Assembly (NCBI GenBank): GCA_900104855.1
Contig: FNSS01000001.1
Location: 1,798,001 to 1,862,000 of the forward strand
Length of the DNA: 64,000 nucleotides
From: Rhizobiales bacterium GAS188
Lineage (GTDB): Bacteria > Pseudomonadota > Alphaproteobacteria > Rhizobiales > Beijerinckiaceae
Reading direction: 5' to 3'
The notes under the pieces are model-generated. The model was not told the DNA's origin. It ran no database searches and was given only the letters and a program-made list of their open reading frames with translations. A program made the translations under genes and the position numbers. Of the stretch, positions 1 through 8,072 are shown in pieces. Positions within the stretch are counted from its first letter, which is position 1. Every line of letters starts with the position of its first letter.

Positions 1-805
1 TCTTGCCATCGCTGCGGTCACTGACCGTCGCCGGCTGGAACAGGGTCATGGGCTCTCTCTGCGCGAGGCGGGGAAGGAAGCGCTCGAGCCAGGGCGGGAA
101 ATCTTCGGCCGGCAGCAGGCACCGCATGCATTCGGCTTCGACCAGCGCGGAGGACAAGAAGTCATCGCCGCTCGGTTCGCCCCAGGCCGGGCAGCCGGCA
201 TCTTCGCCATACCAACGCCTTCCGGTTTCGGAGAAAAGCGCGGCAAGACCCGCATCCCCGATGACCGCCGCGTAGTCGGCAGCCATCCGAAGCCCGAAAG
301 CCGTGTTGAAATGCGTGCCGACGCGCACCGGATAGGTGGCGAGCGGCAAGAAATCGCGAAAGCGTTGCGCGAAGATCCCGGCAAGCGGCGCCAGGCTTTG
401 CGACCAGCACCGATCATCATGGAAAGTAAGTTCCTCGGCGAGCTTCAACAGCCACGCCCATCCATAGGGACGCTTGAAGCCGCGGGCGGTCGGCGCCGCG
501 AGATAGGCGCATTCGGCCGCGACCTTCTCGGGGATGAATTGCGCCTCGAACAGGGCGCGGATCTCGGCGGCGACAGGAAGCACCGGGAAGCGACGCAGCA
601 GCCGCGCCAGCATCCAGTAGCTGTGGACGCAGGAATGCCAGTCATAGCTGCCGTAGAACACGGGATGCAGAGCGCTCGGCGTGCGGGCATCGTCAGGGCC
701 CGCCAACACATGCTCCGGCTTGTTCGGATATTCGCGCCGGACATGCCCAAGCGCGATGCCGGCGAAGCGGGCGGCGAGTTCGGCGGTGAGGCTCAATCCG
801 GGCAT
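1..805 (-). CDS. DUF2891 family protein, 3' end outside the window
   Basis: The reading frame starts at the ATG complementary to 803-805 and stays open to the left edge, so about 268 residues are visible and the C-terminus is missing. Near residues 50-66 it carries HPVFYGSYDWHSCVH, which is the typical histidine- and tryptophan-rich signature of DUF2891 proteins. The family has no established function; its fold is thought to be an alpha-barrel type, but I cannot show that here. The start lies 13 bases downstream of the PhzF-like gene stop on the same strand, so the two are probably co-transcribed. There is no signal peptide, so the product is probably cytoplasmic. Confidence 0.85.
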   Translation of the reverse strand, partial: MPGLSLTAELAARFAGIALGHVRREYPNKPEHVLAGPDDARTPSALHPVFYGSYDWHSCVHSYWMLARLLRRFPVLPVAAEIRALFEAQFIPEKVAAECAYLAAPTARGFKRPYGWAWLLKLAEELTFHDDRCWSQSLAPLAGIFAQRFRDFLPLATYPVRVGTHFNTAFGLRMAADYAAVIGDAGLAALFSETGRRWYGEDAGCPAWGEPSGDDFLSSALVEAECMRCLLPAEDFPPWLERFLPRLAQREPMTLFQPATVSDRSDGK

Positions 806-818
806 CGGGGTCCCTAGT

Positions 819-1718
819 CTAAAGCCGCGCTTCGCCCTTGAAAACCGGCACGCAGCTCCCGCCGACCTTTGCCCTGACGCCGTCGGGCGCGCGATAGGCG
901 CTCAAGGTGAGGGCGCTCGGACGGCCCATCTCGACGCCCTGGGTTATCTTGAAGTCGCGGCGCTCCTGCGATCCGAGCGATAGGAGGAGTGCTGCGAGCG
1001 CGGCGTTGGCGCTGCCGGTCGCCGGGTCCTCATAGGTACCCGCGAGCGGCGAGAACATGCGGGTTCGGAGACGGTCGAACCCGTCCTGTGTGCCGAGATC
1101 TTGCGTGTAGAGATGGATCGCCAGGCGGCCATCCAGGGCGGGCAACTTGCCGAGAAGGCGCCTGAAGGCCTCGAGACCAGGCGCGGCCCGGCTCAGCGCC
1201 GCTCCCTCGACTTCGACAAGCACGAAGCCGATGCCGACCGAGGCCACGAGCGGCGGATGGGCCCGTAGCACGACGTCGGAGGCGGTGAGCCCGATACAGG
1301 CAGCGACATCCTCGACCGGCAGTTCCGTCCCGAGCGAGAGAGGCTGCGGCGCAGCGATTATGGCGCCCGTCAAGGCGCCGCCACGGTCGCGCTCGACCTC
1401 GACCTCCACGAGGCCGGCTTGTTCCTCGAAAACCAGCCTATCGCCGCGCCCGAGCCCAGCCAGAACATAGCCCGTGCCGACATTAGGGTGCCCCGCGAAA
1501 GGCATTTCATAGGTGCGGTTGAAGATGCGCACCTTCGCCGTATGGGCCGGGTCGTCCGGCGGCAGCACGAAGGTGGTCTCGCTGTAGTTGAACTCGGAGG
1601 CCAGCGCCTGCATCTCGGCATCTGAAATGCCGCGAGCATCGGTCACCACGGCAAGCGGGTTGCCGCCGAAGCGCTGCTCAGTGAAGACATCGACGGTCAC
1701 GAAGGGATAGAGGCGCAT
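819..1718 (-). CDS. PhzF family isomerase/epimerase-like protein
   Basis: The product of about 299 residues begins MRLYPFVTVDVFTEQRFGGN, the classic PhzF N-terminus, and contains the family elements FNYSETTFV, FAGHPNVGTG and, near the C-terminus, EDPATGSANAA. The two halves form the duplicated diaminopimelate-epimerase-like fold, and the Glu of SETTF is the residue matching the PhzF catalytic acid. PhzF itself isomerises a phenazine precursor, but most homologues outside phenazine clusters have unknown substrates, and no other phenazine genes are present. An alternative start three codons upstream (1727) exists. It is divergently arranged with a MocR regulator, which is therefore its likely controller, and is followed closely by the DUF2891 gene. 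Confidence 0.9.
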   Translation of the reverse strand: MRLYPFVTVDVFTEQRFGGNPLAVVTDARGISDAEMQALASEFNYSETTFVLPPDDPAHTAKVRIFNRTYEMPFAGHPNVGTGYVLAGLGRGDRLVFEEQAGLVEVEVERDRGGALTGAIIAAPQPLSLGTELPVEDVAACIGLTASDVVLRAHPPLVASVGIGFVLVEVEGAALSRAAPGLEAFRRLLGKLPALDGRLAIHLYTQDLGTQDGFDRLRTRMFSPLAGTYEDPATGSANAALAALLLSLGSQERRDFKITQGVEMGRPSALTLSAYRAPDGVRAKVGGSCVPVFKGEARL

Positions 1719-1761
1719 TGGGTTCATCCGCTGGAGATTGCGGCTGGAAACTTGCGGCAAT

Positions 1762-1799
1762 TTGCACTATGGTTCAATCGAAATATCGGACTAGTGCAA
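1762..1799. promoter_or_regulatory. Inverted repeat, candidate MocR operator
   Basis: TTGCACTA at 1762-1769 is matched by its exact reverse complement TAGTGCAA at 1792-1799. The arms start 30 bp apart, about three helical turns. The site lies between the divergent PhzF-like gene and the MocR regulator, and its right arm touches the regulator's chosen start codon, so binding there could repress the regulator and control the divergent operon. Confidence 0.6.
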
Positions 1800-3223
1800 T
1801 GTGGTCTCCGAAACAGCTGGATAGCGACGGGCCTCGGTTCCTGGCGATCCTGCGCGCCCTCGAACGTGACATCGCGGACGGCAAGGCGATCGCGGGCGAC
1901 CGTCTCCTGCCGCAGCGCGAGCTCGCCTATCGGCTGGGCCTGAGCGTCGGCACGGTGGTGCGCGCCTATGCGGTGGCGGAGCAGCGCGGCCTTGTGGTCG
2001 GCAAGGTCGGGCGTGGAACCTTCATCGCCGGGCCGGAGCATAGCGACGAGGGTGGATTTTTTGGCGACGGAGCGCGTCCGCCCGGATTCGCCACCGGCGC
2101 ACCCATCGATCTGAGCCTGAACGTTCCGCCGCTTGGCAGGCAGGCCGAGGTGCTGGGAGCGGCTTTGCGAGCGCTCGGCTCGTCGCCGGAGCTTGCCGAG
2201 CTGCTGCGCTACAGCCCTCATCGCGGCATCGTCAGGCACAGGACCGCTGTGGCGGATTGGGTGGCCCGCGGCACGGCCGGCCAGTTCAAGCCGACGCCTG
2301 AGCAAGTGGTGATCTGCAACGGTGCGCAACACGCGATGGCCACCGTCATCGCCAGCCTCGCGACGCCTGGCGACGTCATCCTGACCGAAGCTCTGACCTA
2401 TGCGGGCATCAAGGCCATCGCAGGCAATGCGCGAGTGAGCCTGCACGGCGTCGAGATGGACGCCGACGGCCTCTCTCCCGAGGCGCTCGATGCGGCATGT
2501 GAGCGAAGCGGCGCCCGCCTGCTCTACACGATCCCGACATTGCATAACCCGACCGGCACGACGATGCCCGCAGCGCGGCGTCAGGCGATCGCGGCCATCG
2601 CCAGACGGCGCGGGCTGACGATCATGGAAGACGATGTCTATGGGTTTCTCATGCCCGATGCGCCGCCGCCATTCGCGGCGCTGCTTCCAGCGCAGACCTA
2701 TTATCTCGGCAGCTTCTCGAAATGCCTCGCGCCCGGACTGCGCGTCGGCTTCGTGATCGCGCCGTCGCACGCAGTCGAAAGGATCGTTGCCGGCATCCGC
2801 GCGACGAATTGGATGACGACGCCCATCCTGGTCGAGGCGGTGGCGCGCTGGATCGTCGATGGCACCGCGGAGCTTCTGGCGGCAGAAAAGCGAGGCGAGG
2901 CGAGTGTCCGGTGCCGGATCGCCAAGGAGATCTTCGGTGCTTGGCTGAGCGGCAATGTGAATGAGAACACGCCCGCCTTCCATATCTGGCTGAGGCTGCC
3001 GGACGCGTTGACGACGGCCGACATTGTGGCGCGGGCAACGGCGCTGGGCATCGCGGTCACACCGCCTGAGGCCGTGACCGTCGGATCACCGGCAATGCAT
3101 GGCATTCGCATCTGCCTCGGCGCCGCTCATGGCCCGGCGCAGCTGCGAGAAGGGCTCGGCCGGCTGCGTGGGCTCTTCGAGACTTCGGATCAGGCTCCCA
3201 TGCCCATGCCTTCCGTGATTTAA
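1799..3223 (+). CDS. MocR-type GntR/aminotransferase transcriptional regulator
   Basis: A 474-residue PdxR/MocR-type regulator. Residues about 8-78 form a winged-helix GntR domain (LPQRELAYRLGLSVGTVVRAY followed by VVGKVGRGTFI). The rest is a fold-type I aminotransferase domain with HNPTGTT, EDDVYG and GSFSK, whose Lys at about residue 308 is the probable pyridoxal-phosphate Schiff-base residue. Such proteins usually sense PLP or an amino compound bound to it. I chose ATG 1799 because the DNA-binding domain begins just after it; an upstream ATG at 1769 would add ten residues and overlaps the inverted repeat. It is divergent from the PhzF/DUF2891 pair, which is its likely target. The effector is unknown. 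Confidence 0.9.
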   Translation: MWSPKQLDSDGPRFLAILRALERDIADGKAIAGDRLLPQRELAYRLGLSVGTVVRAYAVAEQRGLVVGKVGRGTFIAGPEHSDEGGFFGDGARPPGFATGAPIDLSLNVPPLGRQAEVLGAALRALGSSPELAELLRYSPHRGIVRHRTAVADWVARGTAGQFKPTPEQVVICNGAQHAMATVIASLATPGDVILTEALTYAGIKAIAGNARVSLHGVEMDADGLSPEALDAACERSGARLLYTIPTLHNPTGTTMPAARRQAIAAIARRRGLTIMEDDVYGFLMPDAPPPFAALLPAQTYYLGSFSKCLAPGLRVGFVIAPSHAVERIVAGIRATNWMTTPILVEAVARWIVDGTAELLAAEKRGEASVRCRIAKEIFGAWLSGNVNENTPAFHIWLRLPDALTTADIVARATALGIAVTPPEAVTVGSPAMHGIRICLGAAHGPAQLREGLGRLRGLFETSDQAPMPMPSVI

Positions 3224-3256
3224 CGAAGCCCTAGCGGCGAAGGCTCGGTGCCGCCC

Positions 3257-3772
3257 TCAACGCGAGACGGGATTCTGGTGGCCCGCAGGCTGTACAGGTT
3301 GCGCACCGGCCAGCGCGTCGATCGCAACGGCTCCGCCCTGCTGCGCGTTGGCGCCTTGCGTCGATTGCGCGGCCTGCAGCAGGGCGAACAAATCCTGGCC
3401 GAGCTCGGAGCCGGCGCTGCCGCCTGTGAGGTTCTGCGCATCCGACGCGAAGCCGTTCGGATCGCGGAGATTCAGATCGTGGAGGTTCAGATCGTTCTTG
3501 GCACCCACCATGCCACCGGACTGAATGGCGCCGAGCAGAGAGGCGAGCACGGATTGCGGATCGCCCGGCTGATAGCCACCCTGCGCGCTCGCCTGCGATC
3601 CGCTGACGGGGTCGATAGCCGCGCCGTCCTGCCGATAGGCCGTCAATGCCTTTTGAGCATTGGTGAGGTCGCCGGACTCGACGGCACTCTCGAGCGAATT
3701 GAGATCCCGCTTACGTTGCCGGTAATAGCTGGCGATGGCCGAGCTTCCGGTGCCGATTGTCGAGACCGACAT
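3257..3772 (-). CDS. Hypothetical protein, Gln/Asn/Ala-rich, 171 aa
   Basis: I do not recognise this family precisely. It starts at ATG 3772 with a good ribosome binding site (GAAGGAAC) and encodes 171 residues beginning MSVSTIGTGSSAIASYYRQR. Residues about 12-50 should form two helices rich in charged residues, followed by a low-complexity region rich in Gly, Gln, Asp and Asn and a predicted helix around residues 122-140. There is no signal peptide or membrane segment. It converges with the MocR gene and is divergent from the M20 amidohydrolase. The frame stays open antisense to that amidohydrolase, but only the part from 3772 has its own start signal and a plausible composition. Confidence 0.7.
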   Translation of the reverse strand: MSVSTIGTGSSAIASYYRQRKRDLNSLESAVESGDLTNAQKALTAYRQDGAAIDPVSGSQASAQGGYQPGDPQSVLASLLGAIQSGGMVGAKNDLNLHDLNLRDPNGFASDAQNLTGGSAGSELGQDLFALLQAAQSTQGANAQQGGAVAIDALAGAQPVQPAGHQNPVSR

Positions 3773-4054
3773 TCCGTGTTCCTTCGTGGCTCGATCGTGA
3801 TCGCCCACGACCGGAGAGAAGCGGCGTGCCGCGCCTCCCCCCTCCAGCCTCCGCATGTCGCCCGATTCCTTTTGAGCGCTCGGGCCTTGCGTGAGGCTGG
3901 AGGGGTTCCTTCTCCCGCTCCTTCGTGGGAGAGGGAAGAAAGTGCGCGCATTGCAGCCCCTCGCCGAGCTCGCGTGATATCGGGTCAGGGCTCCGCTATG
4001 CTGCATCGACGGCTGAAAATTTACAGACCAAAAACTGCAGGCAAGGAACAAAAG

Positions 4055-5476
4055 ATGCGGAACTCCGAGGATGTCTGGCGGCTGGTCGAGGCCAAGGAAC
4101 CTCTCTTTGCCGATCTCAGCGACCGGGTCTGGGCGACGCCCGAACTGAACTACCAGGAGCAGCGCTCGGCCGCGGCTCATGCGGCAATGCTCGAGCAGCA
4201 AGGCTTCAAGGTCACGACCGGCATCGCCGGCATCCCGACCGCCATGATCGGCGAGGCAGGCGAAGGCGGCCCGGTGATCGCCATCATGGGCGAGTTCGAC
4301 GCCTTGCCGGGCCTCAGCCAGGCGGCCGGCATCGCAGAGCAGCGCCCCTTGCAGCAGAACGGCAATGGCCATGGCTGCGGCCACAATATGCTGGGCTCCG
4401 CCTCGTTGCTCGCGGCGAGCGCGGTCAAGGATTGGCTCGCCGCGCAAGGCGTGAAGGGGCGTGTCAGATATTATGGCTGCCCGGCCGAAGAGGGCGGCTC
4501 CGGCAAGGGCTTCATGGTGCGGGCCGGCGCCTTCGACGATGTCGACGTCGCAATCTGCTGGCACCCTTCGTCCTTCACCGGCGTCAATCGCGCCTATTCG
4601 CTCGCCTGCGTCGAGATCGAGTTCCATTTCAGCGGTCGCGCCTCGCACGCAGCGGCCGCGCCCCATCTCGGGCGCAGCGCGCTCGACGCGGTCGAGCTGA
4701 TGAATGTCGGCGTCAACTATATGCGCGAGCACATGCCCTCCTCGGCGCGCGTGCACTACGCGCTGATCGATGGAGGCGGCGTCGCGCCCAATGTGGTGCA
4801 GGCGCAAGCGACGGTGCGCTATCTGATCCGGGCCGAAACGCTCGGCGAGATGTGGGTGCTGGTCGAGCGCGTCAGGAAGATCGCCGAGGGCGCCGCCCTG
4901 ATGACCGAGACGCAGATGCGCTCGGTGCAGCTCAGCGGCGACGCCAACCTCGTCGGCAATGCCCCGCTCGAGGAGACGATGTACGCCACCATGATGCGCC
5001 TTGGCCCGCCGTGCTTCGACGCGGCCGACAAGGAATTCGCGGCCGAGATCCAGAAGAGCCTGCGGCACGAGGACATCGTCACCGCCTATGGGCGCTTCGG
5101 CCTGAAGCCGAAGAGCGCCGAGACGCTGAGCGAGGAGATCTATCCGCTCGGTAGCGGCGTCAACTCGCTGGTCGGCTCGACCGATGTCGGCACGGTGAGC
5201 TGGGTGGTTCCGACCGTGCAATGCCGCGTCGCCTGCTACGCCATCGGCACGCCGGGCCATTCCTGGCAGCTGGTGGCGCAAGGCCTCGCGCCCGCGGCGC
5301 ATAAGGGCCTCGCCTATGCGGCAAAGACCATGGCGGGCACCGCCGTCGCGGTGCTGAGCGACGAGGTGCTGCTGGCGCGCGCCAAGGCGGAGCACAAGGC
5401 ATTCCGGGCGCAAAACCCCTTCGCCAATCCGATCGCCGAGGATCTGGCCGTGCCACTCGACATGGCGGCGCATTGA
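4055..5476 (+). CDS. M20 family amidohydrolase (AbgB-like)
   Basis: A 473-residue metal-dependent amidohydrolase of peptidase family M20, closest in layout to AbgB, the p-aminobenzoyl-glutamate hydrolase subunit. Visible metal-site elements are GEFDALPG, NGHGCGHNMLG and CPAEEGGSGKG, followed by a dimerisation lid containing FHFSGRASHAAAAPHLGRSA and a C-terminal segment with TDVGTVSWVVP. The start at ATG 4055 is preceded by AAGGAAC. The substrate is probably an N-acyl amino acid or aminobenzoyl-glutamate type amide; the sequence alone does not decide. There is no signal peptide, so it should act in the cytoplasm. A small exported-protein frame overlaps its stop codon. Confidence 0.9.
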   Translation: MRNSEDVWRLVEAKEPLFADLSDRVWATPELNYQEQRSAAAHAAMLEQQGFKVTTGIAGIPTAMIGEAGEGGPVIAIMGEFDALPGLSQAAGIAEQRPLQQNGNGHGCGHNMLGSASLLAASAVKDWLAAQGVKGRVRYYGCPAEEGGSGKGFMVRAGAFDDVDVAICWHPSSFTGVNRAYSLACVEIEFHFSGRASHAAAAPHLGRSALDAVELMNVGVNYMREHMPSSARVHYALIDGGGVAPNVVQAQATVRYLIRAETLGEMWVLVERVRKIAEGAALMTETQMRSVQLSGDANLVGNAPLEETMYATMMRLGPPCFDAADKEFAAEIQKSLRHEDIVTAYGRFGLKPKSAETLSEEIYPLGSGVNSLVGSTDVGTVSWVVPTVQCRVACYAIGTPGHSWQLVAQGLAPAAHKGLAYAAKTMAGTAVAVLSDEVLLARAKAEHKAFRAQNPFANPIAEDLAVPLDMAAH

Positions 5477-5778
5477 GGGTGGCGTACTGTCCGGCCAATA
5501 GGTCAGAGATTCGCCTGCGTCGCCTGCTGCTCGTCGCGGTGAGCTTCGCCGCTTTCGGCGCGGCATCCCAGGCACTCGCCGCGACGCCCGAATGCGATGC
5601 CGCAGTCTATCGTTTCACCGCGGCGGTGAGCGGCGTCTCCGACAAGCTGCAGCACTATTCGTTGTGCCTGTCGAGCACGACCGGCCGCGAGGACTGCTCC
5701 TTGGATTTCCGGTTCCTGCGCTCATCGCAGACCGCTTTCGAGGAGGCCGTCGCCGGGGTCCGCCGCGCCTGCCCATGA
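5473..5778 (+). CDS. Small predicted exported protein
   Basis: A 101-residue frame whose TTG start overlaps the stop of the preceding amidohydrolase. A basic stretch (residues about 14-17) precedes the hydrophobic core LLLVAVSFAAFGAASQALA and a probable signal peptidase site around ALA-AT, giving a mature protein of about 65 residues with four cysteines (two or three likely in disulphides). I recognise no family. Translational coupling to the upstream gene and the periplasmic-style Cys content make it plausible. The exact start is uncertain. Confidence 0.6.
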   Translation: MRVAYCPANRSEIRLRRLLLVAVSFAAFGAASQALAATPECDAAVYRFTAAVSGVSDKLQHYSLCLSSTTGREDCSLDFRFLRSSQTAFEEAVAGVRRACP

Positions 5779-5877
5779 GGCGCGGGCTCTAGGGTAGCGT
5801 TTCATGAGCCCGCTCTTCACCGAACGGCGCGCCCGGCCCTTGACTCGAGGAGCGCCGCGCTGGAACATGTTGGGAAC

Positions 5878-6114
5878 ATGCCCCTGCCCGATACCGACCT
5901 TGCGGCCCTGCCGGATGACCTCGACGACGCCGTCGCGGCCGCGATCGCGGTGTGCGACAACGATGCGCGGGCGGCCGTGCGAGCCCTGGCCGTGGCCAAC
6001 GCCTATCTCGAAGAGGAGCTCAAGCGCCTCGACGCCCTGATCTCGCGCGGCTATGCGCGCGAACGGATCGGATCGGAAGGCCGTCACGGCCGGAGTGGTG
6101 CCAATGGACGATGA
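5878..6114 (+). CDS. Small hypothetical protein, possibly coupled to the next gene
   Basis: A 78-residue, acidic, Ala-rich, mostly helical frame starting MPLPDTDLAALPDDLDDA. Its end overlaps the start of the next gene by 11 bases in a different frame, an arrangement typical of coupled genes. No family recognised; the last 15 residues, which lie in the overlap, are low-complexity. Confidence 0.45.
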   Translation: MPLPDTDLAALPDDLDDAVAAAIAVCDNDARAAVRALAVANAYLEEELKRLDALISRGYARERIGSEGRHGRSGANGR

Positions 6115-6511
6115 CGGCGTGCTGATCGGCGATGGCCAATGCCGGCTGCGCCTGAAGCGCGCCGGCCCGCCGGACGAGGCCGGCTATCCGACCCGGATCG
6201 AGGTCGAGGCAGGGCCCTTCCGCGGCACTGTCACGGATGACACGGTCGGCAGCTATCCGCGCTTTCGCGACCAGTTGAGCCGCTTGAACGAGACGCTCAG
6301 GGGCACGGCGAGATTGACGAGCCGGGAGGGGTTCGAGCTCGCGCTCGACGGCAACGGGCGCGGCGCCGTCGAAGTGAAGGTCGCGCTCGAGGGCGGGCAT
6401 GAAGCGCCGATCAGCCTCAGCTTCGCCTTCGCGATCGACCAGAGCCATCTCGCGGCGCTCATCACTGCGATCGAGCGCGAGTTTCTCAAACCCTCGCCCG
6501 CGGGAGGGTGA
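6104..6511 (+). CDS. Hypothetical protein resembling WapI-type immunity proteins
   Basis: A 135-residue frame starting at ATG 6104 (MDDDGVLIGDGQCRLRLK). Its pattern is a beta-rich N-terminus, then RFRDQLSRLNETLRGTARLTS in the middle, and a strand-rich second half ending with a helix (DQSHLAALITAIERE). That succession recalls WapI-family immunity-like proteins, where a carrier-frame strand region is followed by 'F..QL..L..TL.G.A.L' and a Gly-rich acidic strand pair. The assignment rests on recall only, and no toxin gene is adjacent. It is the last host-like gene before a repeat-rich stretch at the prophage edge. Confidence 0.6.
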   Translation: MDDDGVLIGDGQCRLRLKRAGPPDEAGYPTRIEVEAGPFRGTVTDDTVGSYPRFRDQLSRLNETLRGTARLTSREGFELALDGNGRGAVEVKVALEGGHEAPISLSFAFAIDQSHLAALITAIEREFLKPSPAGG

Positions 6512-6821
6512 GGTCGCAGGCGTCTCGCCCACAGCTGGGACTTTTGCCCAATTCTGAGAGACCCCCCACCCGTACCCTCCCCACCACGAAGTCGCGGGGG
6601 GAGGGGTTCGATCAGCGCTGGCCGCCTCCCTCACGAAGTGGCAACGTAGTGGCGGGGAGGGTACGGGTGGGGCGTTTCGTTCCGAAAGCCAGCGAAAGCT
6701 GAGCTCCGCGAAGGCCCCAGCTTCGAGAGAGGATGGGCGCGTGTCCTCCAATGCCCGGGATTCATGTTTCCCAACCAGCCAGTCGAGTTGAAGAGTCATG
6801 CGAGTCAATGAATCGACACAT

Positions 6822-6926
6822 CTCTACAGATTATCGTCTTGACCCTTTCGGCGATTTCTGAAAAAATACCGTTCTATTGGATAGAGATGAGATTTGCGCC
6901 TGGAGCTGAAAAGCCCGGGCGCTTTG
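6822..6926 (+). repeat. 105-bp direct repeat, copy 1, ending in a hairpin
   Basis: This copy aligns end to end without gaps with 7076-7180. Shared elements in order are CTCTACAG, CTTGACCCTT, CGATTTCTGAAAAAA, TCTATTGGATAGAGAT, GATTTGCGCC and a hairpin (GCGCCTGG pairing with CCGGGCGC, one G-T pair) followed by TTT, which resembles a Rho-independent terminator. Confidence 0.85.
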
Positions 6927-7075
6927 CATTTCGGGCCGCCCGCACAATGCGGTGTAGCGATACACGCTCACCCGCCCTCTCCTGCGCGAAGAGCGCGTGA
7001 GAGGGAAAGTACAGCGACGCCCAGGCCTTTCTCGGCGCGACGTCCGGGAGTCAGCAGAGTCGTTGAAATCTACCC

Positions 7076-7180
7076 CTCTACAGAAAAACGACTTGACCCT
7101 TGCGTCGATTTCTGAAAAAAGACGTATCTATTGGATAGAGATCAGATTTGCGCCCGGAGCCGAGAGGCCCGGGCGTTTTG
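7076..7180 (+). repeat. 105-bp direct repeat, copy 2, ending in a terminator-like hairpin
   Basis: Second copy of the repeat at 6822-6926. The 3' hairpin is CGCCCGG at 7151-7157 pairing with CCGGGCG at 7169-7175, followed by TTTT. Upstream, CAGAAA...CGAC and GTCG..TTTCTG can pair around the TTGACCC segment; the matching stem in copy 1 has changed on both sides (ATCG with CGAT), as expected of a conserved structure. Confidence 0.85.
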
Positions 7181-7199
7181 TTGGAGGCGACGCGATTTT

Positions 7200-7356
7200 C
7201 CCTCTCTCGCTTGCGTGAGAAGGTGCAAGTCTTGGACAAAGAGACTCTGCGCGAAGCGAGCGGCAGATGCGGGACGGTCGAGCGCTTCACCCGCGCCCCC
7301 TCACCCGGCTCGACTGCGTCTCGCCACCCTCTCCCGCGAAAGAGCGGGAGAGGGGA
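7200..7356. repeat. Composite palindromic intergenic element
   Basis: One copy of a family built as hairpin - arm - spacer - inverted arm - hairpin. The right arm and hairpin (CTCGACTGCGTCTCGCCACC then CTCTCCCGC..GCGGGAGAG) are well conserved; the left half is degenerate. It lies directly upstream of the first phage gene. Confidence 0.75.
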
Positions 7357-7395
7357 GAGAGCGCCCACTCCACCTCAATTCCCGGAGGCATGATC

Positions 7396-7590
7396 ATGAA
7401 GCCCTGCACGAGCTGCATTTTCTTCAAGAAGGATATCGGGGAGGCGGAACAGAAGAGCGGATTTTGCCATCGCTATCCGCCGAGTGTGTTCCTGATCGGC
7501 CAGGATTTCCGCAGCCTGTTCGTGCCGGTGCGCGGCGACTTCAGCTGCGGCGAGCACAAGGATGCGCGCAAAGTCAAAGGAGCTGCCTGA
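7396..7590 (+). CDS. Small Cys-rich phage protein (CxxC type)
   Basis: A 64-residue protein beginning MKPCTSCIFFKKDIG, with a CxxC pair at the N-terminus and further Cys/His (GFCHRY and FSCGEH), which suggests a small zinc-binding fold. I chose ATG 7396 over ATG 7390 because GGAGG at 7384-7388 is seven bases from it and only one from the other. Its stop overlaps the next start (TGATG). A second protein with the same Cys pattern lies at 8072-8329, on the other side of the small terminase gene. Function unknown; the position suggests a role near packaging. Confidence 0.75.
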   Translation: MKPCTSCIFFKKDIGEAEQKSGFCHRYPPSVFLIGQDFRSLFVPVRGDFSCGEHKDARKVKGAA

Positions 7591-8072
7591 TGCCCAGACT
7601 CTTGAACCCCAAACATGAGCGCTTCGCGCAGGAGCGGGCGCGCGGCAAGTCCTTGACCGATGCGTGGCAGCGCGCCGGAGGGAGCGGAAGGCGGAATTAT
7701 GCATGCGCGCTGACACAGCGTCCTGAAATCGCCGAACGCATCCGCGAGCTCCTCACCTTGCGCATCAAGCAGGAGCCGGCCGCGATCGAGAGGGCGGCCC
7801 GGGCGCTTGCCATCGATAAGCTCTGGGTGCTCTCCGGCCTGGTCGACAACATCAATCGGGCCATGCAGGCCGAGGCGGTCAAGGTGCGCGGCAAGCCGAC
7901 CGGCCAATACCGCTATGATGGCAACGTCGCCAATCGGTCCTTCGAGCTCATCGGCAAGGAGCTCGGCATGTTCGTCGAGCGCAGCGAGAACACCACGGTC
8001 CGGCACCTGATCAGCGACGAGCCGCTCACTCCCGAGCAATGGGAAGAGCGGTATGTCCGGAAGGATAAGTGA
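7590..8072 (+). CDS. terS: Probable phage terminase small subunit
   Basis: A 160-residue protein beginning MPRLLNPKHERFAQERARGK. The N-terminal 60 residues have the helix pattern of small terminase DNA-binding domains (NPKHERFAQ, SLTDAWQRAG, RPEIAERIREL), followed by a helical oligomerisation region. It lies just upstream of the large terminase with overlapping start and stop codons on both sides, the usual place for TerS, which recognises the packaging site and recruits TerL. Assignment rests on pattern and position. Confidence 0.8.
   Translation: MPRLLNPKHERFAQERARGKSLTDAWQRAGGSGRRNYACALTQRPEIAERIRELLTLRIKQEPAAIERAARALAIDKLWVLSGLVDNINRAMQAEAVKVRGKPTGQYRYDGNVANRSFELIGKELGMFVERSENTTVRHLISDEPLTPEQWEERYVRKDK

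Larger units (their letters stand above)
6512..7395. other. Gene-free repeat-rich stretch at the left prophage border
   Basis: About 880 bases with no convincing gene. It holds a GC-rich inverted segment around 6560-6670, two 105-bp direct repeats (6822-6926 and 7076-7180) and palindromic elements around 6970-7005 and 7200-7356. The transition from chromosome to prophage lies somewhere here. I see no tRNA gene or integrase at this border. Confidence 0.6.

Noticed and set aside
819-1718. PhzF-like gene as evidence of phenazine synthesis
   Set aside because: No other phenazine genes are in the window, and most PhzF relatives are not involved in phenazine synthesis.
3773-5575. Long antisense extension of the 171-aa gene over the M20 amidohydrolase
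   Set aside because: It mirrors the codon pattern of the amidohydrolase in a high-GC genome, has no start signal, and its protein has His/Asp/Arg-rich composition typical of shadows. Only the part from 3772 down is accepted.
7093-7130. TTGACC in the 105-bp repeats as a standard sigma-70 promoter
   Set aside because: No acceptable -10 hexamer is found 16-18 bases downstream; the element may instead be part of a structured RNA.
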